From the NCBI RefSeq assembly GCF_020443705.1, contig NZ_JAIZZK010000011.1, positions 74,810 through 117,251 on the forward strand: DNA of 42,442 nucleotides. The letters run 5' to 3'. The position numbers and the translations under genes were made by a program. Each line of letters opens with the position of its first letter. Within the stretch, counting starts at the first letter, position 1. The DNA is from Clostridium algoriphilum (GTDB taxonomy: Bacteria; Bacillota; Clostridia; Clostridiales; Clostridiaceae). This document shows positions 26,463-33,356 of this stretch, piece by piece. The notes beneath the pieces were generated by a model that ran no database searches, was not told the origin of the DNA, and saw only the letters and a list, made by a program, of their open reading frames with translations.

Positions 26463-27335
26463 TCAAATCATTCCATTAAATAATTCAATATCTTCATGTT
26501 TAGAAAATTCATCTAGTATATCTTCTACTAAGGCATGTTGTAAGTTTCTATAATTTCTCGCCTTGCAAATTAGCCTTAAATTTAAACAAACTCTTCCGGG
26601 TTCAATAGAAGTATATATTGTATGAGAAAGATTTTCGTAATAAATAGGAAGAGTTTTTGATGCTATACTAAGGGAATCCTTTGCTTCTTGTTCAATATCT
26701 CCTACTTTATCATTAGCTATAGACATTAATATGCTTTTAGCTTTTTTCCAATTACTTTGAAGTGTAAGGCTTATCTCAAGCTCATTCCAAGTGAAAGGAA
26801 ATGAGTTAGTTTCATTTATAATCTCTTCAGTAAGAACTTTTATATTGGGTATGTAAGTAATTCTTCCAGAACTTTGTCCATAGGTTTTGTTTTCATTTTC
26901 AATAACCTCAATAATAGTAGTATAAAACCAGTCAATAGCTAGTACATCACCAAGACTTTCTCCAATCTTTATTCTATCCCCAATTATAAAGGGTTTTTGA
27001 GTATTAATTATCAGCCATCCCAAAAAACTTGCTACAAGATCACGAAATGCAAATGCCAGTCCAGCCGAGAAAATTCCTAAAAATGTAAGTATATCCTTAG
27101 ACTCATACATCCATATTGGTATAATCCCTATAGCAGATACGATATTTATTGATAATGAAGTTGTTTTTTTATACCTTATTATGTCCTTTGAATTATAACT
27201 CGATTTATTAATAAATGAATTTATACTTTTCTTTAATATATAAAATATCATTATTACCACTAAAGTTATAACGATTTTTATCAAAACACCTACTGTTTGA
27301 AACTTTAAACCTAGCTCTAACAAAAATTCAGTCAC
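26463..27335 (-). CDS. MscS-family mechanosensitive ion channel
   Basis: Small-conductance mechanosensitive channel protein of 290 residues, which releases solutes on hypo-osmotic shock. Three membrane helices are visible (about 15-36, 58-77 and 85-115). The last is the pore-lining helix with small residues (FLGIFSAGLAFAFRDLVASFLG). The beta domain follows at about 120-160 (KPFIIGDRIKIGESLGDVLAIDWFYTTI) and the alpha/beta tail at 180-285. Translation starts at GTG (27335), with AAAGGAG ten bases upstream. The leader begins inside a 42-base perfect palindrome overlapping the -10 region, hinting at specific control. Confidence 0.88.
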   Translation of the reverse strand: MTEFLLELGLKFQTVGVLIKIVITLVVIMIFYILKKSINSFINKSSYNSKDIIRYKKTTSLSINIVSAIGIIPIWMYESKDILTFLGIFSAGLAFAFRDLVASFLGWLIINTQKPFIIGDRIKIGESLGDVLAIDWFYTTIIEVIENENKTYGQSSGRITYIPNIKVLTEEIINETNSFPFTWNELEISLTLQSNWKKAKSILMSIANDKVGDIEQEAKDSLSIASKTLPIYYENLSHTIYTSIEPGRVCLNLRLICKARNYRNLQHALVEDILDEFSKHEDIELFNGMI

Positions 27336-27350
27336 GTGATTTCTACTCCT

Positions 27351-27392
27351 TTATATTAATTTTAACTATATATATAGTTAAAATTAATATAA
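27351..27392. repeat. 42-bp perfect palindrome between the mscS -10 box and ribosome site
   Basis: Positions 27351-27370 and 27373-27392 are exact reverse complements around a central TA (arm TTATATTAATTTTAACTATA). It abuts the AGGAG ribosome site of the MscS gene and contains the -10 box. The DNA could bind a dimeric regulator; the RNA would form a long hairpin directly in front of the ribosome site. Confidence 0.85.
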
Positions 27393-27414
27393 AGTAAACT
27401 GACATCTATGTCAA
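27386..27414 (-). promoter_or_regulatory. Consensus sigma-A promoter of the mscS gene
   Basis: -35 TTGACA (27409-27414), exactly 17 bases, -10 TATATT (27386-27391). The predicted start falls inside the 42-bp palindrome, giving a leader of about 45 bases that begins with a hairpin. Confidence 0.75.
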
Positions 27415-27464
27415 GCACATTGTAAAAAAGATACTACAAATCAAAGAGATTTAATTTTATAGAT

Positions 27465-27614
27465 TTAAGCTTGAAGTTTTTTAACTTCATTTGACTTGTC
27501 TAGTGGCAATACTTCAGCGTATATCCTATCAATTCCAACTTGTTTAGCTATAGCTTGCGCGTCATTTTGTGCTATCCCATTTATAACAACCACATAACAC
27601 GCCTTTCCCAGCAT
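27465..27614 (-). pseudogene. Fragment of a heavy-metal (CopA-like) P1B-type ATPase
   Basis: A 49-codon minus-strand frame ends AIAKQVGIDRIYAEVLPLDK and SNEVKKLQA. This is the stretch of P1B ATPases following the TGDN hinge motif and preceding the MVGDGIND motif (family pattern AxAIAKxVGIDxVxAEVLPxDK). The TGDN motif itself is not preserved (INGIAQND appears instead) and everything up- and downstream is missing; a stop follows directly. There is no ribosome site. It is a decayed remnant of a copper or other metal exporter gene. Confidence 0.75.
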
Positions 27615-27670
27615 TAAAATATGATATATCAGTTACCCAAATTTAATTTGGTTTTTCTCCAATGAAAAAT

Positions 27671-27729
27671 GACTCTATCAATTTATGCTAGAGCCTTTTG
27701 ATTTTGGCGGAGAAAGATGGATTTGATTG
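27671..27729 (-). pseudogene. Remnant of a tRNA-Ser 3' end with its terminator
   Basis: Minus-strand 27705-27729 resembles the last 25 bases of bacterial tRNA-Ser: about 20 of 25 agree with the common T-arm and acceptor end, including an exact TCTTTCTCCGCCA. It is followed by AAAATC and a terminator-like hairpin GGCTCTA/TAGAGTC (27671-27697) and ATTTTTC. The rest of the tRNA is absent. It may be a decayed tRNA or a leftover integration scar. The comparison is from memory of tRNA-Ser sequences. Confidence 0.4.
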
Positions 27730-27810
27730 ATAATTACAATTAATGGCCGTTCTCATAAAGATGATATTATTCTTTAGAAAATCGTTTAATTATATATTAT
27801 ATATAAGGTA

Positions 27811-27856
27811 ACGCTTTCCTCATTTTCCACATATTATATAAAAGGTCTCAAGACCT
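27811..27856 (+). promoter_or_regulatory. Sigma-K-like promoter and 5' inverted repeat of the first SPOCS gene
   Basis: AC at 27811-27812, 17 bases, then CATATTATA (27830-27838), which fits the sporulation sigma-K pattern AC-N16/17-CATANNNTA. The predicted start falls in the inverted repeat AGGTCT-CA-AGACCT (27843-27856). The same arrangement precedes the duplicate gene at 31301. This supports late mother-cell expression and a spore-surface role. Confidence 0.6.
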
Positions 27857-27876
27857 CAATAAAGGAGGAATTACCT

Positions 27877-28653
27877 TTGGAAAAGAATCAAATTACACAT
27901 CCTTGCGATAATTGTGGTGAAATTATTAGTTCAAAAACATTACCTTTAAGTAGTGGAACTACTATTCCACCTGTCGGTATTAATGGCCCTCTAGTGGCTA
28001 AAATCCCTGTAGTACTCGGCGAAAGAGAAATTCAAATAGATGTTGAAGCTGTGTTTAAATTAAACGAACCATTTTTGGAAATTAAAAGAGTAAAGAAAAA
28101 TGTATATTTAACTCAATGTAAATTACTTCCAAGATCAGGCGTAATCGCTGCAGATGGCACTCTCATTTCCGGGAAATTATTTATAAGTGGATTCGTAAGA
28201 AAAAATATAGAATACGCTACTGCTGACTGTGTAGAAAAAGAAGTTACAAGTGGGAGAATTGCTCATACAACAATAGAGGTCCCATTTACAGCTGTAACAG
28301 AAGTTGTATATGCGGTACCACCAGTAGTTAACCTTCGCAGGCCACAAACTGAAATAGATTTATTAAGCGGTTGCGGGTGTCAAGACTGCGCTGGAACTGT
28401 TATTGGGAAATCAGGATGTGAACAATCTTTTGAAGACAATATAACTTTTACCGAAAGCCCATACTGCGAGTTAGAAGGAGTAAGAATTTTTGAAGACGAT
28501 ATTAATACAGACCCTTTGTACAATAAAACTAATTCAAATGTACAGCTTTATAATAAAGTAACCGAAAAAATGGTTATATACATTAGACTTAAAGTATTAC
28601 AATTACAACAGGTAACTATTCCATATATTCATTACTCCGATTGCGACGAATAA
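27877..28653 (+). CDS. SPOCS/DUF3794-like Cys-rich spore-surface protein, copy 1
   Basis: Protein of 258 residues with a SPOCS-type (DUF3794) beta-rich domain at about 41-150: KIPVVLGEREIQIDVE, then LEIKRVKKNVYLTQCKLLP, GKLFISGFVRKNIEYA and VPFTAV. Proteins with this domain occur in spore coat and exosporium layers and in SipL-like morphogenetic proteins. Cysteine pairs CDNCG near the start and CGCQDC around 171-176, with others to the CDE end, suggest disulfide cross-linking. Translation begins at TTG (27877), eight bases after GGAGG; the same start is kept in the duplicate. A sigma-K-like promoter lies upstream and a terminator 25 bases downstream. It may be related to Cys-rich clostridial exosporium proteins, but that is inference. 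Confidence 0.8.
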   Translation: MEKNQITHPCDNCGEIISSKTLPLSSGTTIPPVGINGPLVAKIPVVLGEREIQIDVEAVFKLNEPFLEIKRVKKNVYLTQCKLLPRSGVIAADGTLISGKLFISGFVRKNIEYATADCVEKEVTSGRIAHTTIEVPFTAVTEVVYAVPPVVNLRRPQTEIDLLSGCGCQDCAGTVIGKSGCEQSFEDNITFTESPYCELEGVRIFEDDINTDPLYNKTNSNVQLYNKVTEKMVIYIRLKVLQLQQVTIPYIHYSDCDE

Positions 28654-28677
28654 ATATTCCATTATACATTTAAATAT

Positions 28678-28725
28678 AACCGTTTTTCTAAAAAAATATT
28701 ATTCTTTAGAAAAGCGGTTATTTAT
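28678..28725 (+). terminator. Terminator of SPOCS copy 1
   Basis: Fifteen-base arms (28678-28692, 28705-28719, one G-T pair), followed by ATTTATAT. The same hairpin follows copy 2 at 32110-32151, and its right half also lies upstream of copy 1. Confidence 0.8.
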
Positions 28726-28870
28726 ATAATATATAATCAATATAATACAAATCACATATTTGATGATATTTAAATACATAAGGCATCTGAAATAAAATAA
28801 CTAATCTTTATGCTAGTTTACTCCATTTTATTTCATTTACCAAACACTTATAATAAAGGAGTATTTTTCA

Positions 28871-30319
28871 ATGAAAACAGATAATAACCGCGAAAAATTA
28901 AGACTGATAAAGTCGCTTATTATTTTGAACATGTTACAACAACCATCTTGTTTTATAAATATTCATAAAACATCTAAAAAAAGTTCAACAAAAATTAAAC
29001 GAAAAAATAGAAACCCAAATAATTTAAATATAAAAAAGAATTCAAAAGATAAATTGAATAAAGAATTTATACCTCCAATTCAACAAGTAACTTTTGAAAA
29101 TGATTCAGAATCTATACTTCCTGTCTGTGATAAATTAAGTATAGCAAAATTTCTTGTTACTTTAAAACTCTTACAACAGTCATGTTATAATGAAAATATT
29201 AATAAAACATTGAAAAACACCTCAATAAATATTAATCATGAAAATAAAGTAACACCAAACAAATTAAATTTGATTAGAAATTCAAAAGATAAATTAAATA
29301 CAAAATACATACTTCCCACACAACAAGTAACTTTTGAAAATGATTCAGAATCTATACTTCCTTTCTGTGATAAATTAAGTATGGAAAGTATTCATGTTAT
29401 TTTAAAACTCTTACAACAGTCATGTTATAATGAAAATATTAATAAAACATTCAAAAACACCTCAATAAGTATTAATCATGAAAATAAAGTAACACCAAAT
29501 AAATTAAGTTTGATTAGAAATTCAAAAGATAAATTAAATACAAAATACATACTTCCCATACAAGAAGTAATTATTGAAGATGATACAGACTGTATAAAGA
29601 AAAAAGGTGAAATTAATACTACTACCAATGATATTTATAAAATTCCAAAAAATATAAATACTGATCACTTTGGAAACTTAATATCAACGCTACCCATTAT
29701 AATAGCAGAAAAAGATATAGATATTCCTATTGAATCAACATTTAGATTGAAAAACGCTGCATTAGATATAAAGAACATGAAAAAAGACATATATTTAACT
29801 AATAGTAAGCTAATACCTCTGCATGAAAAAGAGGATATTTCTGCCTCCTTGAATGGTAAACTTTTTTTAGAGGGTTTTGTTAGAAATAAATTGGATTTTT
29901 CTGTAATAAAAGGTGTAAATGATAGCATAATTAATTTAGATACTGAATGTGTTATAATTTATATCCCTTTTAAATGTACTACTTTAATAAACTATAAAGT
30001 CCCTCCAGTTTTTTCTAAGGTAAAAGACTATATACCCATATATATATCATCGAATTGTTTAAATGTTAATAAAGATTTTAACGAATATTTAAGCGAAAAA
30101 AATACTCAACGTAGTGAATATATGAATTGCGATATTCGACCTTTAAATTGTGAAATAGAACAAGCCACAATTTATGAAACATACAGCCTAATAGATAAAA
30201 AACCTTTTAGTGAAAATTTCCCTTTAGAAATGAATTTTCATACTATCAAAGAGAGCATTCTAATAAATCTTTCATTAACATTGATTCAAAAACAAGATAT
30301 AGCAATTAATCATAAATAG
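28871..30319 (+). CDS. SPOCS-domain protein with three N-terminal 80-residue repeats
   Basis: This 482-residue protein has two parts. Residues about 11-250 are three tandem 80-residue repeats (11-90 degenerate, 91-170 and 171-250 nearly identical), each with LLQQSCYNENINKT-, KLNTKYILP- and DSESILPxCDKLS-like stretches and one or two Cys, rich in Lys/Asn. Residues ~271-385 are a divergent SPOCS domain parallel to the neighbouring copies (TLPIIIAEKDIDIPIEST, AALDIKNMKKDIYLTNSKLIP, NGKLFLEGFVRNKLDFS). The C-terminal region is Cys-poor compared with its neighbours. AAAGGAG precedes the ATG. It is probably a spore-surface building block, with the repeats as a cross-linkable or spacer arm. Confidence 0.75.
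   Translation: MKTDNNREKLRLIKSLIILNMLQQPSCFINIHKTSKKSSTKIKRKNRNPNNLNIKKNSKDKLNKEFIPPIQQVTFENDSESILPVCDKLSIAKFLVTLKLLQQSCYNENINKTLKNTSININHENKVTPNKLNLIRNSKDKLNTKYILPTQQVTFENDSESILPFCDKLSMESIHVILKLLQQSCYNENINKTFKNTSISINHENKVTPNKLSLIRNSKDKLNTKYILPIQEVIIEDDTDCIKKKGEINTTTNDIYKIPKNINTDHFGNLISTLPIIIAEKDIDIPIESTFRLKNAALDIKNMKKDIYLTNSKLIPLHEKEDISASLNGKLFLEGFVRNKLDFSVIKGVNDSIINLDTECVIIYIPFKCTTLINYKVPPVFSKVKDYIPIYISSNCLNVNKDFNEYLSEKNTQRSEYMNCDIRPLNCEIEQATIYETYSLIDKKPFSENFPLEMNFHTIKESILINLSLTLIQKQDIAINHK
28901..29620 (+). repeat. Three 240-bp tandem repeats inside the SPOCS repeat protein
   Basis: Units 28901-29140, 29141-29380 and 29381-29620. The second and third agree almost base for base over long stretches (for example from 29281 and from 29521), and the first is recognisable mainly in its second half. 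The period is exactly 240 bases, so frame is kept. Recent duplication or ongoing copy-number change is likely. Confidence 0.85.
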
Positions 30320-30351
30320 GAATCTAAATAATATCCTCTAAAACTTCTTTA

Positions 30352-30393
30352 AAATAGTAAAAATCCCAATATATGTTGGGATTTTTACTATTT
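30352..30393. terminator. Perfect 18-bp bidirectional terminator between convergent spore genes
   Basis: Arms 30352-30369 and 30376-30393 are exact complements (AAATAGTAAAAATCCCAA) around TATATG. T-rich on both sides. It separates the plus-strand SPOCS repeat gene from the minus-strand Cys-rich repeat gene. Confidence 0.85.
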
Positions 30394-30442
30394 CAATGTA
30401 TTCTATTATTTTAACTATATTTTAAGCCTTTAAAAATTAAAC

Positions 30443-30675
30443 TTACATATATATTGCATAGCATTCCACTACTCCTGAGGATGCAGTGAAAAAAGCTGGA
30501 CTATACCTATCATACTCAGATGCATTATTATGGAATTTTTGTGCAACAGGTGTCTTTAGGACTAAAGTCCCCTCAAAATAATGTAAGTGATCAAAAAAGT
30601 CTGTTCCTGATTTAACTTTATGAACAATACCACATTGAAGGGGTATTGCTGGACTTGATATTCCAATGGTCTCTA
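30443..30675 (-). pseudogene. Out-of-frame C-terminal part of the Cys/Lys/Asp repeat protein gene
   Basis: Minus-strand frame with no start codon of its own. It reads SSPAIPLQCGIVHKVKSG, then TDFFDHLHYFEGTLVLKT, SEYDRYSPAFFTASSG and VVECYAIYM before a TAA at 30443. Its composition is that of a real folded domain. It begins in the next frame relative to the repeat protein ending at 30618. Removing one C from the CCCC tract (complement of 30640-30643) joins the two frames as NIKSSNTLQCGIVHKV. So the gene is either frameshifted, phase-variable, or misread by one base. Confidence 0.7.
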
Positions 30676-31124
30676 TCTAATTCATCTAATTCATGGTCGT
30701 GAAGTTGTTTTTTTTCACAATGATCTTTGGAATCATGTTTATCACCATGTTTCTTTTTAGAATCGAACTTATCTTTATCATCGCATTTATCATCCTGTTT
30801 CTTTTTACGATCGCACTTATCTTTATCATCGCATTTATCATCCTGTTTCTTTTTACAATCACACTTATCTTTATCATCGCATTTATCATCCTGTTTCTTT
30901 TTACAATCGCACTTATCTTTATCATCGCATTTATCATCCTGTTTCTTTTTACAATCACACTTATCTTTATCATCGCATTTATCATCCTGTTTCTTTTTAC
31001 AATCACACTTATCTTTATCATCGCATTTATCATCCTGTTTTATTTGATAATCACACTGATCTTCACAATAATGTTTATCTTCACACCAGTCTTCAGGGTG
31101 ATAACTTATTTCAATATTTGACAT
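30618..31124 (-). CDS. Cys/Lys/Asp-rich 16-residue-repeat protein, probable spore-surface component
   Basis: A 168-residue, extremely hydrophilic protein. After a 26-residue lead with four cysteines (EDWCEDKHYCEDQC), the unit KKKQDDKCDDKDKCDC is repeated about five times (27-106) and then degenerates (107-138) into a His-rich end. Alternating Cys within charged repeats suggests metal binding or disulfide cross-links, as in other low-complexity spore coat and exosporium proteins. The start at 31124 has AAGGAG. A sequence close to a sigma-K -10 box (CGTATTATA) lies just upstream. The natural C-terminus is probably 58 residues longer and lies out of frame (30443-30675). It is located between the two SPOCS duplicates. 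Confidence 0.7.
   Translation of the reverse strand: MSNIEISYHPEDWCEDKHYCEDQCDYQIKQDDKCDDKDKCDCKKKQDDKCDDKDKCDCKKKQDDKCDDKDKCDCKKKQDDKCDDKDKCDCKKKQDDKCDDKDKCDRKKKQDDKCDDKDKFDSKKKHGDKHDSKDHCEKKQLHDHELDELDRDHWNIKSSNTPSMWYCS
30759..31046 (-). repeat. 48-bp tandem repeats encoding the Cys/Lys/Asp unit
   Basis: About six units of 48 bases (16 codons), the inner ones differing by single bases. Because the period is a multiple of three, all frames on both strands stay open across the block, producing false ORFs. No spacers exist, so this is not a CRISPR array. Confidence 0.9.
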
Positions 31125-31184
31125 AACATCGCTCCTTATTTTTACTTAGTATATAATACGTGACTTAATTGAAAATGACACCAT

Positions 31185-31232
31185 TTATTGTAAACCTCAG
31201 TATTCCGATTATGACGGGTAAATATTTAGAAG
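31185..31232 (+). pseudogene. 3'-end remnant of a further SPOCS gene upstream of copy 2
   Basis: The stretch around 31199-31230 reads TATTCCGATTATGACGGGTAA (as QYSDYDG, stop) and continues ATATTT. It matches the end of copy 1 (HYSDCDE, stop, ATATT) base for base except for a few changes. No upstream coding remains. It is a relic of a lost copy in the array. Confidence 0.6.
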
Positions 31233-31234
31233 TA

Positions 31235-31279
31235 ACGTTTTTTTATTTCCGTCATATTATGTAGAAGGTCTCAAGACCT
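31235..31279 (+). promoter_or_regulatory. Sigma-K-like promoter and 5' inverted repeat of the second SPOCS gene
   Basis: AC at 31235-31236, 16 bases, CATATTATG (31253-31261), then the same AGGTCT-CA-AGACCT inverted repeat (31266-31279) as in copy 1, about 20 bases before the TTG start. Conservation in both duplicates, while the promoter spacer has diverged, argues for function. Confidence 0.6.
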
Positions 31280-31300
31280 CAATAAAAGGAGGAATTACCT

Positions 31301-32083
31301 TTGGAAAAAAATCAAATTGTACACTCTTGTGATAATTGCGGTAAAATTATTAGTTCACAAACATTACCTTTAAGTAGTGGAACTACTATTATATCAGCCG
31401 GTATTAATGGACCCAAAGTAGCTAAAATCCCTGTAGTACTAGGCGAAAGAGAAATTCAAATAGATGTTGAAGCTGTGTTTAAATTAAACGAACCATTCTT
31501 TGAAATTAAAAGAATAAAGAAAAATGTATATTTAACTCAATGTAAATTACTTCCAAGATCAGGTGTAATTGCTGCAGATGGCACTCTCATATCCGGGAAA
31601 TTATTTATAAGTGGATTCGTAAGAAAAAATATAGAATACGCTACTGCTGACTGTGTAGAGAAAGAAGTTGTAAGTGGTAGAATTGCCCATACAACTATAG
31701 ATGTCCCATTTACGGCTGTAACAGAAGTTGTATATGCGGTACCACCAGTAGTTAACGTTCGCGGAGCACAAACTGAAATAGATTTATTAAACAGTTGCGG
31801 GTGTCAAGACTGCACCGGAACTATTATTGGGAAATCAGGATGTGAACAATATCTTGAAGACAATATAACTTTTACTGAAAGCCCATACTGTGAGTTAGAA
31901 GGGGTAAGAATTTTTGAAGACGATATTAGCTCAGACCCCTTGTACCATAAAACTAATTCAAATGTACAGCTTTATAATAAAGTAACCGAAAAAATGGTTA
32001 TATATATTAGACTTAAAGTATTACAATTACAGCAGGTAAATATTCCATATATTAGGTATTGCGATTCCGATTGCGATGAGTAA
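31301..32083 (+). CDS. SPOCS/DUF3794-like Cys-rich spore-surface protein, copy 2
   Basis: Duplicate of the protein at 27877 (260 residues; by eye 27 substitutions and one two-residue insertion, about 90% identity). The SPOCS core (about 41-150) is almost unchanged. Changes concentrate in residues 7-40, around the CGCQDC segment (VRGAQTEIDLLNSCGCQDC) and at the C-terminus, which gains a Cys (RYCDSDCDE). TTG start, ribosome site, promoter and terminator are all copied. All cysteines of copy 1 are kept. The pair may co-assemble in the same spore layer or be made at different times or amounts. Confidence 0.8.
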   Translation: MEKNQIVHSCDNCGKIISSQTLPLSSGTTIISAGINGPKVAKIPVVLGEREIQIDVEAVFKLNEPFFEIKRIKKNVYLTQCKLLPRSGVIAADGTLISGKLFISGFVRKNIEYATADCVEKEVVSGRIAHTTIDVPFTAVTEVVYAVPPVVNVRGAQTEIDLLNSCGCQDCTGTIIGKSGCEQYLEDNITFTESPYCELEGVRIFEDDISSDPLYHKTNSNVQLYNKVTEKMVIYIRLKVLQLQQVNIPYIRYCDSDCDE

Positions 32084-32109
32084 ATATCCCATTATAGACA
32101 TTTAAATAT

Positions 32110-32151
32110 AACCGTTTTTCTAAAAAAGTATTATTCTTTAGAAAAACGGTT
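32110..32151 (+). terminator. Terminator of SPOCS copy 2
   Basis: Perfect 15-base arms (32110-32124, 32137-32151), then ATTTATAT. Nearly identical to the copy-1 terminator; here the stem has no mismatch. The duplication continues to about 32216. Confidence 0.85.
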
Positions 32152-32305
32152 ATTTATATAATCAATATAATACAAATCATATATTTGATGATATTTAAAT
32201 ACATAAGGCATCTGAACTAACAGACTTACGAACAACACCTTTAGTATCAACACTTAATTTAACACCTTTAAAATTTAAATATATGAATAGAAAAGACTTT
32301 TAAAT

Positions 32306-33241
32306 TCATATATTATTTGTGAATATTTTCAATAAACGCAAATAATGATTTGCTTCACGTAAAGTATGGTCACCTAGCAATGGTATCATTATGGACTTGA
32401 TTTTACATTCTACTAATCCTTGCGTACCTTGTGCCTTAAATTTAGCTATTTCCATAGTTGCTTTAAGACTATCATCCGTAAGTTTTGAAATTGGGATTGT
32501 TTTATCCATTGCTTCTTTTGACTCCCTTATCAACATATCAAACTCATTTCCAAAGTTATTTGCTGTATTTATAAGTTCATCTTCAGTTGGGTCAAGAAGT
32601 CCACGAATAAATTTTGAGTGTTCAGCCATAATTCTATTCCAAAATGATTCTTGCTCATAAATATCTCTCTCCAAGTTGATTTCCTCATGATTTTGAAGCC
32701 TTTGAACTATCTGATAATAAAATTTTGCTTCTCTTAAAATGTGGTCTATAAGTAAAGGGTAATTATTTGTAAATATCCTACAGGATATGACCCCTGATAA
32801 AATCATAGTCTTAAACTGTGCTAAAGCGTTAATTAAACCCATCGCCCTTTGATTAAGCATAAACACTCTTTGTTCAAGCATAGGATTACCTATCATTAAT
32901 GCATCTCCATCTCCGCCCATTAATCCTGCCTCTGATTTTGTCAAATTGGTTGAAATATTAACTCCTGTAAAATATGCTGAAGCCATCTCAGCTTTTAATG
33001 TAAATGGTGTTATTACTTCACCAGACTCCAATACGCTGGGGCTAACAATACCATTAGAAAGTGATATAGTGTCTGCTAACAGTCTGTCAAACTCTATTCG
33101 GAAGTTATTCGCCTGCTGGATATAATTTGAGTCCTTTTGCGTAAAACCTACTTGTAAAAAGAATGAGTGTTCTTTCATAATCCTTGCAAAAAAAAGATGT
33201 AATTCTAGCGATTGTCGTATGAATTCAGTCCTAAATATCAT
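32306..33241 (-). CDS. DUF2935 family protein (two helical-bundle repeats)
   Basis: This 311-residue, mostly helical protein has two similar halves. The first (about 1-140) holds LHLFFARIMKEHSFFLQVGF, the second (about 165-305) SFWNRIMAEHSKFIRGLLDPTEDELI. The pattern of a conserved ExH in RIMxEHxxFxxG and later DHxLREAxxYLRLLxxF is that of DUF2935, a family of Bacillus and Clostridium proteins of unknown function. Paired His and Glu residues could bind iron in a hemerythrin/ferritin-like bundle, but that is inference. The start is the ATG at 33241; a GTG six bases up belongs to AAGGAGAGGTG. Position next to spore-surface genes is suggestive only. Confidence 0.8.
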   Translation of the reverse strand: MIFRTEFIRQSLELHLFFARIMKEHSFFLQVGFTQKDSNYIQQANNFRIEFDRLLADTISLSNGIVSPSVLESGEVITPFTLKAEMASAYFTGVNISTNLTKSEAGLMGGDGDALMIGNPMLEQRVFMLNQRAMGLINALAQFKTMILSGVISCRIFTNNYPLLIDHILREAKFYYQIVQRLQNHEEINLERDIYEQESFWNRIMAEHSKFIRGLLDPTEDELINTANNFGNEFDMLIRESKEAMDKTIPISKLTDDSLKATMEIAKFKAQGTQGLVECKIKSIMIPLLGDHTLREANHYLRLLKIFTNNI

Positions 33242-33356
33242 AGTCACCTCTCCTTAATAAAAAATTCATTCGCTATCATTGTATTAATAGGATACATAAA
33301 ATGTTACTTCTTATTATTCACTTATGCTAAAAAACTATAATTCAGAGACATTATAA

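Noticed and set aside
30759-31046. CRISPR-like regular repeats
   Set aside because: Units are contiguous with no unique spacers and encode a protein repeat; no cas genes are nearby.
30686-31121. Long open frames in all other frames and on the opposite strand across the 48-bp repeats
   Set aside because: They arise because the repeat period is divisible by three; compositions are extreme (runs of Phe/Ile or Ser/Leu/His) and there are no ribosome sites.
32217-32305. Minus-strand 33-codon stretch reading NFKGVKLSVDTKGVVRKS and ending in the duplicated downstream DNA
   Set aside because: Too short, no start codon or ribosome site, and no family recognised; it may be a gene fragment but cannot be supported.
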